A DNA stretch of 64,000 nucleotides from Chitinophagales bacterium (GTDB lineage Bacteria; Bacteroidota; Bacteroidia; Chitinophagales; JADIYW01), in contig JAMLHI010000005.1 of assembly GCA_023957235.1 (NCBI GenBank), positions 1-64,000 on the forward strand, in the 5' to 3' direction. Numbering within the stretch: the stretch's first letter is position 1; the number at the start of each line of letters is the position of its first letter. The position numbers and the translations under genes were made by a program. Positions 56,844 through 64,000 of the stretch are shown piece by piece. A model generated the notes under the pieces. It had not been told where the DNA came from. It saw only the letters and a program-made list of their open reading frames with translations, and did not search any database.

Positions 56844-57854
56844 ATGTCTAAAAAATCATTAGTAATTACATCAATTGCTCCATCTACTATGGAATCTCTT
56901 CACACTTACACTAATGAATGTAAGAAAAGAGGTCTTGATTTTATTTTAATTGGAGATACTAAGTCTCCTGCTGACTTTCATATTGATGAATGTGATTTCT
57001 GGTCAGTAGATAGACAGTTGACTCTCAGTTCTGAATTTGCCAAAATATGTCCTACTCGTCATTATGCACGTAAGAATATTGGATATATTATTGCCATGCA
57101 GAGAGGTACAGATGAAATTGTGGAAACAGATGACGACAACTATCCAAGAGAAGAATTTTGGAAAGAACACAATAAAGTAGTTAACGCTAAAGATATTAGA
57201 AATCTTGGATGGGTGAATGTATATAAATATTTTGCAGATTCATTTATTTGGCCTAGAGGTTTGCCTTTAGAAGAACTTCAAAAACCATTGCCTGAGTTAG
57301 ATACATTTAAAGACAAAGATATTACCTGTCCAATTCAACAAGGACTTGCTGATGAAAATCCAGATGTTGATGCAGTATTCAGATTGGCTTTTCCTCTCCC
57401 TCTAAATTTCAAAAAAATTGGCAATATTGCGTTAGGAGATAATGCATGGTGCCCATTCAATAGCCAAAACACATATTGGTACAAAGAAGCTTTTCCTTTG
57501 TTATACCTTCCATCCTATTGCAGTTTCCGTATGACAGATATATGGAGAAGTTATGTTGCACAAAGAATTTCATGGGCAAATGGCTGGAGCGTATTATTCC
57601 ATGATGCTACTGTTTGGCAAGAAAGAAATGAGCATAATCTCATGAAAGATTTTGAAGATGAAATACCTGGATATTTGAATAACGTCAAAATTTGTCAAGG
57701 TTTGGCAGCCTTAGATATCAAAGGTGGCAAAGAAAATATTTTAAATGACTTAGTGACTTGTTATGAATATTTGACAAGTGCTGGTTTCGTAGGAAAAGAA
57801 GAAATGCCATTAATTCATGCATGGGTGAGAGATTTGGAAAAATACTGGATTTAA
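56844..57854 (+). CDS. STELLO-type glycosyltransferase-like protein
   Basis: The 336-aa protein resembles the STELLO/DUF288 family first known from plants and nematodes. It shows 'SLVITSIAPSTMESLHTYTN' (5-24), 'FILIGDTKSP', 'CPTRHYARKNIGYIIAMQRG' (about 69-88), 'IVETDDDNYP' (DxD-type site, about 93-102) and a later 'RMTDIWRSYVAQRISWANGW' (about 228-247). It probably works with the GT2 enzyme on a surface glycan. A strong terminator follows at 57872. Confidence 0.82.
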   Translation: MSKKSLVITSIAPSTMESLHTYTNECKKRGLDFILIGDTKSPADFHIDECDFWSVDRQLTLSSEFAKICPTRHYARKNIGYIIAMQRGTDEIVETDDDNYPREEFWKEHNKVVNAKDIRNLGWVNVYKYFADSFIWPRGLPLEELQKPLPELDTFKDKDITCPIQQGLADENPDVDAVFRLAFPLPLNFKKIGNIALGDNAWCPFNSQNTYWYKEAFPLLYLPSYCSFRMTDIWRSYVAQRISWANGWSVLFHDATVWQERNEHNLMKDFEDEIPGYLNNVKICQGLAALDIKGGKENILNDLVTCYEYLTSAGFVGKEEMPLIHAWVRDLEKYWI

Positions 57855-57871
57855 CAATCCCCTTATATTTT

Positions 57872-57906
57872 AAAATAGCCTGAAATGATTTCAGGCTATT
57901 TTATTT
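57872..57906. terminator. Bidirectional intrinsic terminator
   Basis: AAAATAGCCTGAAAT and ATTTCAGGCTATTTT are perfect 15-bp inverted arms around a single G, with A-tract and T-tract flanks. It closes the glycosyltransferase operon. Confidence 0.92.
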
Positions 57907-58010
57907 TATAACATCCCATTTAGTAGAGAATGATTACAACTAAAAAATTGTCAAGGGTATGAATTTGTCAGCATAAAAAATATCTTTACCTTTTGAATGA
58001 ATTAGTATCT

Positions 58011-60941
58011 ATGAAAATATCACAATTTATCATTATTCTTCTTTTGGGTTTTCCTCTTATTTCAAATGCACAATCTAATAAAAACAAAGAATTTACAGTT
58101 AAAGGGCAAGTGACTGATGCAGAGAATGGAGACGAACTCATTGGTGTTAATATATTTGTCGAAGGTCAGAAAGTCAAAGGAACAATTACAGACTATAATG
58201 GATATTATAGCTTAACTTTTAATGATTCAGTGATATTGGTGTTTAAATTTTTAGGCTATAAAGAAGTGACTAAACTAGTCAATTCAGATTTAGAATTTAA
58301 TCTTCAACTCGAGCCCGAAGGAATAGAACTCAATACGGTAGTCGTAAGTGCTTCTAGAAAACAAGAAAAGATTTTAGACGCACCTTCTTCTATTTCAGTC
58401 ATTAATAGTGAAGTGATTTCCAATAAAGCAGGTGTCAGCACCTTAGATTATTTAAAAAGTGTTTCTGGTGTTCATATCAATAAGAGTGGCATTCAAGGAG
58501 GCAACCCATCAGTCAGAGGATTTAATGGATATTATTCCAATGATTTAATGACTTTAGTGGACAATAGAATAGCTTCTCTCCCATCTCTTAGACTCAATGC
58601 TTATAGCATGATTCCTACAGACAATGATGATATTGCTAGAATGGAAGTTTTAAGAGGGCCTGCTTCAGCACTTTATGGACCTAATACAATTAATGGTGTA
58701 GTTCATATTATTACCAAATCACCTATTGATGAGCAGGAAACTAAAATCACCATGAGTCTTGGTGCAAGGTCATTTATTTCAGATACATTAATATCCAAAG
58801 ACAATCCCAATCCAAGATTTGACAACGAAAGTCTGACTTCTAGAATGATTTATGCCATGAGTTTCAGACATGCGGACTCCATTAAATCCACAAAAAAGAG
58901 AGGTGTAAAAATGGGCTATAAACTATCTGCAAAATCTTTCAAAGGGCTAGATTGGAAATATAGCGATCCCAACGAACCAGTTAAAATTGTAAGATACTTG
59001 CCTACTGCAGATGGCCCAAAATATCTGAATAGAGACGGTTCAATCGACCCTAAAGGTAAAGGACAAGAAGTACCCAATCACCGCAATGAGGATATCAATA
59101 AATACAGTGCTGATGCTAGAATGGATTTTAGATTTAATAAAAATGTAGATTTAATATTATCAGGAGGATTCAATGATTACTCAGGTGTCGAAATGACTCC
59201 TATTGGTGCTATGCAGAACAAACACTGGAAATATTATTATACACAAGCGAGAGTTACATGGAAGAAATTATTTGCTCAGGCCTATATGAATGGAAATAAT
59301 GCTGGAGATACTTATTATGTTCCTACTGGAGGAATTTATATAGACAAATCCAAGTTCTATGGCACTCAAATCCAACATAGTACAGAGATAAAAAAGCGAT
59401 TGAATCTCATCTATGGAGCTGATGCATTTTTATACAGACCCAATACAGAATATACTTTACATGGCAACTATGAAGACAAGGATAATATCACTGAAGTGGG
59501 CACCTATCTTCAAGCAACTTTTGAATTGCATCCCCGAGTACAGATCTTAGCAGCTTCAAGAATGGATTATGGCACACAACTTAAAAAGTTGACTGTATCA
59601 CCTAGGGCGGCTTTCATATACAAACCAGGTACTGGACAAAATTTGAGATTTGTTTTTAATAAGGCCTACCGCACTGCTGGACCTAGCGCATATTTTGCAG
59701 ATGTATCTCAAGCAACAATTCCTATTGATATCCCTGTGAGAGCATGGGGAACGCCCAACTCAGGATTTCAATATAGCTTTGCAAACAATCCAAATTATAA
59801 TGATCAGAGCCTTCCACAATTTAGATCGCCGTATGCAGAAGATAAAAATGCTTATTATAATGTCGGAGATCCTAATTTCAACAATATTGGATGGCAAGGA
59901 ATTCTAAGTGCAATTAAACAGCAATTTGTTACACAATTTCCAAATATGCCCGACCTGCCTATAATAGATGAAATTATTGATAAACTTATTGCAGATTTGA
60001 CTCCTGCAACAATTCCTTCTTCAGTCAATCAAGTAGTCAGGGATTTGAATTCGACTACCAAGACATTTGTAGAATCTGACTGGACAAATATAAAAGACAT
60101 TCAGGGTTTAAAACCAATGACTGCATATAATTATGAAATTGGATATAAAGGAATTGTAGCAAAAATGTTGTCCTTGTCTATTGATGTTTATCGTACTGAT
60201 TTTAAAAATTATGTTGCACCTGTCACATTTGTTACTCCTGCTGTCATGTTTGACCCAGATGCACTATTGAATTATGTAGGTCCAGAAATCAGTCAGAGAT
60301 TTAATGATAAAAACAATGCCATTTATAAGACATTATTAACAGCTTTATTAGATAAAAACTCAAAATTTGGTGGAAATAGTAATGGAACGGGAGAAGATGA
60401 ATTGTTAGCATTATTTAAGACAGCAGTCAGCAATCTTCCAATTGGAATTATTACTCCTCGCCAAGCCAATGGCCCAGAAATGCTTTTAGTGACTAGAAAT
60501 ATCGGCAATGTTTCTTTATATGGAATGGATTTGGGAGTCACTGCTTTTCTTTCTCCTCATTTAAATATACAGGCCAATTATTCTTTTGTCAATAAAGATT
60601 CAATTGAAGTGCCTGGAGCTCAATATGGATATGTAGCCCTTAATGCTCCTAAACACAAAGTTAATGCAGGAGTAAACTATCATATTAAGAAAATAGGTTT
60701 GAATATCGGCACTAGATTTCAATGGATGGCAGGATTTCCTGTTAATTCTGGAAATTTTACTGGGCGAGTAAAACCATATCATGATATAGATTTAGATTTG
60801 TCTTGGACTCCTACTTTTCATGACAAACTCAATATCACATTATCTGTTCAAAATCTATATAACAATGAGCATCAGTTTTTTATCGGTTCACCTGTGATAG
60901 GCTCTATGGCAATTTTAAGATTGGGATATAAATTCTTGTAG
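58011..60941 (+). CDS. TonB-dependent outer-membrane receptor
   Basis: The start at 58011 gives a signal peptide (MKISQFIIILLLGFPLISNAQ); an ATG 18 bp upstream is possible. A CarboxypepD_reg-like domain (about 28-105, 'VKGQVTDAENGDELIGVNIF') is followed by a plug ('VVVSASRKQEKILDAPSSIS', 'MEVLRGPASALYGPNTINGV' near 210) and a barrel to residue 976 ending 'AILRLGYKFL'. The plug is of the classical siderophore/vitamin type rather than SusC. An inserted region at about 620-700 is unusual, with a proline- and Asn-rich loop. The substrate is unknown. Confidence 0.92.
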   Translation: MKISQFIIILLLGFPLISNAQSNKNKEFTVKGQVTDAENGDELIGVNIFVEGQKVKGTITDYNGYYSLTFNDSVILVFKFLGYKEVTKLVNSDLEFNLQLEPEGIELNTVVVSASRKQEKILDAPSSISVINSEVISNKAGVSTLDYLKSVSGVHINKSGIQGGNPSVRGFNGYYSNDLMTLVDNRIASLPSLRLNAYSMIPTDNDDIARMEVLRGPASALYGPNTINGVVHIITKSPIDEQETKITMSLGARSFISDTLISKDNPNPRFDNESLTSRMIYAMSFRHADSIKSTKKRGVKMGYKLSAKSFKGLDWKYSDPNEPVKIVRYLPTADGPKYLNRDGSIDPKGKGQEVPNHRNEDINKYSADARMDFRFNKNVDLILSGGFNDYSGVEMTPIGAMQNKHWKYYYTQARVTWKKLFAQAYMNGNNAGDTYYVPTGGIYIDKSKFYGTQIQHSTEIKKRLNLIYGADAFLYRPNTEYTLHGNYEDKDNITEVGTYLQATFELHPRVQILAASRMDYGTQLKKLTVSPRAAFIYKPGTGQNLRFVFNKAYRTAGPSAYFADVSQATIPIDIPVRAWGTPNSGFQYSFANNPNYNDQSLPQFRSPYAEDKNAYYNVGDPNFNNIGWQGILSAIKQQFVTQFPNMPDLPIIDEIIDKLIADLTPATIPSSVNQVVRDLNSTTKTFVESDWTNIKDIQGLKPMTAYNYEIGYKGIVAKMLSLSIDVYRTDFKNYVAPVTFVTPAVMFDPDALLNYVGPEISQRFNDKNNAIYKTLLTALLDKNSKFGGNSNGTGEDELLALFKTAVSNLPIGIITPRQANGPEMLLVTRNIGNVSLYGMDLGVTAFLSPHLNIQANYSFVNKDSIEVPGAQYGYVALNAPKHKVNAGVNYHIKKIGLNIGTRFQWMAGFPVNSGNFTGRVKPYHDIDLDLSWTPTFHDKLNITLSVQNLYNNEHQFFIGSPVIGSMAILRLGYKFL

Positions 60942-60979
60942 ATAAAAATCAATCAATCTTTTTTAATTTATAAACATGA

Positions 60980-62116
60980 CTATTTTATTGCCATATTATC
61001 AGGAGTATAATAGATATCATTCTGATCTATCTTATTAGAAAGATTTTTTAACATCTCATACCATTTTAATCCCCCTTTATTTTCTCCTAAACGGATAATG
61101 ACTACACCTGTCGATTTATTAATCATCATTATCTGACCCTTAAAACCAGCTGCATAATACACATCACTCTTTTCATCCCAAGTGCTATACCACCAGCCAT
61201 TGCAATAGTCTTGCTTGTTATCTCTGCAATCTGCATCTACACAAAATGTATTCGTATAAGGGCTTAAAATTTGTTTCCCATCTTTCTTTCCATTATTGAC
61301 AATAAGATTTCCAAATTTTGCCAAATCTCTAGCAGAAATATTTAATCCGCCATAAAACTTTGGATTATTACTAGTCTTGCTATCCACGCTCCATGCTACT
61401 GGATCTTCCATTCCCAACTTTGAAAATATTTTCACTTCTAAATAATCCAATAAAGGCTGACCGACTGCCTTTGAAATGCATGTACCTAAAATCTGAGTGT
61501 CAATCGATTTATAAGTATAAACCTCTCCAGGTTCATGGGCTAAGTTGGGATGTAAAATGGCCTTTGAAACATCTTTTAAATAATAAAATTTAAGAGTACT
61601 CATCAACTTCCCATATTCATCATAATCAATTCCAGAACGCATTTGTGCCAAATGAAATAGTGTTATTTTAGACAATTTTCCTTCTTTAAATTCTGGAATA
61701 AAATCACTTACTGGCTGATCAATTGACTTAATTTTACCTTCTTGAATAGCCATGGCTAAAGCCGTAGTAATAAAAACTTTGCTGACAGAAAATATTTGTG
61801 TCTGATCTCCTTGATCTATTCCATTAAAATATTTTTCATAAACAATTTTCCCATCTTTCAGAATTAGGAAAGATGTAGTATTGCTCTTTTCCAGCATTTT
61901 ATCCAATTCTGAATATTTATCACTATACTTTAAAGGTGCCCAATCCTTCAAATCTGGAATAGTCGCTTTTGAATAAAGCATATTGTGTTGAGTAGAAGCT
62001 ATCTGCAATTCCTGAGTCCCATATATCTTTCCATCATAAATGGTGGGTATTCTAAGTGATGAACACGAAGAAGCCAAAAACAAAATCAAAAATGAATATA
62101 TTATAGTTTTCAACAT
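60980..62116 (-). CDS. Class C beta-lactamase-like serine hydrolase lipoprotein
   Basis: The 378-aa protein has a lipobox (FLASSCSSL, about 13-21). The serine hydrolase fold shows 'FSVSKVFITTALAMAIQEG' with the SxxK catalytic pair (about 104-107), 'YKSIDTQILG' in the place of the YxN motif, and 'YYAAGFKGQIMMI' in the place of the KTG region. It is the esterase/DD-peptidase-like family; the true substrate is unknown. It is convergent with the TonB receptor gene. Confidence 0.87.
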   Translation of the reverse strand: MLKTIIYSFLILFLASSCSSLRIPTIYDGKIYGTQELQIASTQHNMLYSKATIPDLKDWAPLKYSDKYSELDKMLEKSNTTSFLILKDGKIVYEKYFNGIDQGDQTQIFSVSKVFITTALAMAIQEGKIKSIDQPVSDFIPEFKEGKLSKITLFHLAQMRSGIDYDEYGKLMSTLKFYYLKDVSKAILHPNLAHEPGEVYTYKSIDTQILGTCISKAVGQPLLDYLEVKIFSKLGMEDPVAWSVDSKTSNNPKFYGGLNISARDLAKFGNLIVNNGKKDGKQILSPYTNTFCVDADCRDNKQDYCNGWWYSTWDEKSDVYYAAGFKGQIMMINKSTGVVIIRLGENKGGLKWYEMLKNLSNKIDQNDIYYTPDNMAIK

Positions 62117-62286
62117 AATTAAAAATGGTGAGAATAAAATTAATAATAAAATATTTAACTACCAATTTATAATTAGCTATTTGTGTTAATTTATATTTAT
62201 TTTAAACATTCAAACCATATTTATCTTAAAATGTGAAATTCATTTATCTGACAAAGGCTTATATTGTGGTCAATTAATATTATCAC

Positions 62287-62871
62287 ATGCCAGAAAATTT
62301 TAATCAGGAAGAAATAGATGAACTAGCAGCTAATTATAAAAAAATAATAAGCCTCATTGGAGAAGATGCAGAAAGAGAAGGTTTATTAAAAACTCCTGAA
62401 AGAGTAGCAAAGGCTATCAAGTCTATGACAAGTGGATATCTACTGGACCCTGTTGAAATTGTTCGTTCAGCTTTATTTCATGAAAATCATCACGAAATGG
62501 TAATTGTTAAGGATATAGAATTGTACTCTATGTGCGAGCACCACATGCTTCCGTTTTTTGGCAAAGCTCATGTGGCATATATCCCTAATAAAACTATCAC
62601 TGGATTGAGTAAAATAGCAAGAGTTGTAGATGCTTTTTCACATAGATTACAAGTACAAGAAAGATTGACAATGCAAATAAGAGATTGCCTCCAAGAAGCA
62701 CTTGACCCTCAAGGTGTAGCTGTAGTAATTGAAGCCAAGCACATGTGTATGATGATGAGAGGAGTACAGAAACAAAATTCAATCACTACTACATCCGCAT
62801 TTACAGGTCAATTTGAACATGAGGCTACTCGTTCTGAATTTATCAGATTGATTAGTGCAGATTTGATGTAA
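62287..62871 (+). CDS. folE: GTP cyclohydrolase I
   Basis: The 194-aa enzyme converts GTP to dihydroneopterin triphosphate, the first step of folate/pterin synthesis. It shows '[23 protein letters not shown]' in parts (about 29-51), '[22 protein letters not shown]' (zinc Cys and His, about 81-102), '[23 protein letters not shown]' in parts and '[22 protein letters not shown]' with the second zinc Cys (about 158-179). Full length, monocistronic. Confidence 0.97.
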   Translation: MPENFNQEEIDELAANYKKIISLIGEDAEREGLLKTPERVAKAIKSMTSGYLLDPVEIVRSALFHENHHEMVIVKDIELYSMCEHHMLPFFGKAHVAYIPNKTITGLSKIARVVDAFSHRLQVQERLTMQIRDCLQEALDPQGVAVVIEAKHMCMMMRGVQKQNSITTTSAFTGQFEHEATRSEFIRLISADLM

Positions 62872-63043
62872 TTGAATACTCGATAATCAGTAATTCTTAT
62901 GCTCCAAATTTTTCATAGTTTGGATATTAAATTACACATACAATATCAAGAACATAATATTGTTCACTTTGGCTAATAATAGATTTTTTTAGTCATTTTG
63001 CTTTAAGACTATAAATAATCCAATTGAATAGACTACTAGTCGG

Positions 63044-64000
63044 TTAATCTTTTAAACAACGACAACTGTAGCCATTGCCTTTATTATCATTTGATAAGCC
63101 CGCATCAATGCTATTATGTCCTAAATGCATATACCATGCAACTTTTGTATTTTCTCTATCTGTGGCACTCCAGAAATAAGCATCTGAATTAAAATTAGTA
63201 TAACTACTAGCATCATAAATACGATAACCTCCTGGCATTCCCGTAAAGCCAGATTCATTAGTGGCATCGCTTTCAGTATTAGGACTGAAAGATGTCCAAT
63301 ATCCAGTATATAATGATAACACACCTCTTGATTTTAATTTACTACCTGCTCTTGGAACCAAATAGGCAAATAGAGCTTCCCACTCTGTATTTGAAGGAAT
63401 ATGCCAACCTAATGGACAAAGTTTATCAGTATTTACCGCATACCAATTATACAACTTACCAAATAGTCGATTATATGAGGAATCATTTCTAAAATAAACC
63501 CAAGCTCCTGTTGTATTGTTTTTCCAATCTACTTTATCCTCAGCCATAGATATCAAAGCTCCGTCATTATACCTAGTAGTCTTTAAATTTTCTGCCATCC
63601 AAGTTTGTGCGCCTATCTGAACAGTTGGATATTTATTACCGTCAATATCTATCAAACTACCATAAATCAGGGAAGGGTTTAAAAAATACTTGATAGAATC
63701 AGGAATTGCATTTTTCGTTTTAAATTCACCTAGATAGCCATAAGCTGTGCCTTTGCTATTAGTAGCATAGGCACGTATATAATATCTAGTATTTTTGGTT
63801 AAACCACTTAAAACACTAGTAAAATCACCCGTACCAATACCGTCTTTAGTAACAAAACTATTATCAATAGTCGGAATAGTGTCAGTACTATAACATACAC
63901 CTCTTGCGATAACTGGACTACGGCCATCATACGCAATATGTCCACCAGCAGTTGCTGATGAAGATGTTATATTACTAATCACTCCTGTTGTTATTGAAGG
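63044..64000 (-). CDS. FISUMP-domain surface protein, 5' end outside the window
   Basis: The reading frame is open to position 64000, so at least 318 C-terminal residues are present and the start lies beyond the right edge. An FN3/Ig-like repeat ('SNITSSSATAGGHIAYDGRS', then 'VIARGVCYSTD') is followed by the Fibrobacter major paralogous domain: 'DGNKYPTVQIGAQTWMAENL' and 'LYNWYAVNTDKLCPLGWHIPSN' in parts, ending 'GYSCRCLKD'. This is a common surface module of Bacteroidota with unknown binding partner. Confidence 0.88.
   Translation of the reverse strand, partial: PSITTGVISNITSSSATAGGHIAYDGRSPVIARGVCYSTDTIPTIDNSFVTKDGIGTGDFTSVLSGLTKNTRYYIRAYATNSKGTAYGYLGEFKTKNAIPDSIKYFLNPSLIYGSLIDIDGNKYPTVQIGAQTWMAENLKTTRYNDGALISMAEDKVDWKNNTTGAWVYFRNDSSYNRLFGKLYNWYAVNTDKLCPLGWHIPSNTEWEALFAYLVPRAGSKLKSRGVLSLYTGYWTSFSPNTESDATNESGFTGMPGGYRIYDASSYTNFNSDAYFWSATDRENTKVAWYMHLGHNSIDAGLSNDNKGNGYSCRCLKD

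Overview
The window is AT-rich, densely coded chromosomal DNA from a member of the phylum Bacteroidota, most likely Saprospiria/Chitinophagia-like. I infer this from the secreted proteins whose signal peptides end in 'AQ' or 'GQ', the TonB-dependent receptors with carboxypeptidase-regulatory-like N-termini, the short RpoD-type sigma factor, several upstream TAnnTTTG promoter elements, the sparse Shine-Dalgarno sequences, and the gene content (DUF4838, FISUMP and pirin proteins). I recognised no rRNA, tRNA or CRISPR array.

Positions 1-5333 are an accessory region. Two gene cassettes come first: a small outer-membrane barrel protein, and an orphan HsdR-N/PD-(D/E)XK nuclease. Each begins with a GTTA... 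core whose complement lies just behind its own gene, and each is preceded by the same 110-bp direct repeat, which looks like integron cassettes. Next comes a complete retron. A DnaB-like helicase gene (2775-3866) is followed by a structured non-coding RNA (11-bp a1/a2 inverted repeat at 3879-3889/4036-4046 enclosing three hairpins) and a retron-type reverse transcriptase (4055-5173) with the NAxxH, YADD and VTG motifs. Terminal sequences of one IS family lie on both sides of the retron. This retron with a DnaB-like partner is the best candidate for an undescribed defence system here.

Positions 5434-18165 hold a three-gene minus-strand operon for cell-surface proteins: an outer-membrane barrel, a 2480-aa secreted protein and a fibronectin-III repeat protein. 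The barrel gene is cut in two by a 1463-bp IS3-family element with a decayed transposase. Removing the IS and one 3-bp target duplication (TAA) restores a perfect 567-codon frame. Downstream of dnaG, positions 18190-19308 are non-coding and carry long palindromic and tandem repeats.

Positions 19309-64000 are mostly housekeeping genes: dnaG, glpD, an acyl-CoA carboxyltransferase, a TetR-like/ABC1-kinase pair, a polyprenyl synthetase, thrS-infC, a LysM/RlpA-like protein, NfeD-kdsB converging on lptB-recJ (lipopolysaccharide and repair), a DMT transporter with an rRNA methyltransferase, ilvE, a DUF4838 lipoprotein, a peptide-binding lipoprotein, parA-parB, an M20 peptidase, rpoD-type sigma factor, rpe, two TonB-dependent receptors, a GT2/STELLO glycosyltransferase pair, a class C beta-lactamase-like hydrolase, folE, and a FISUMP protein that runs off the right edge.
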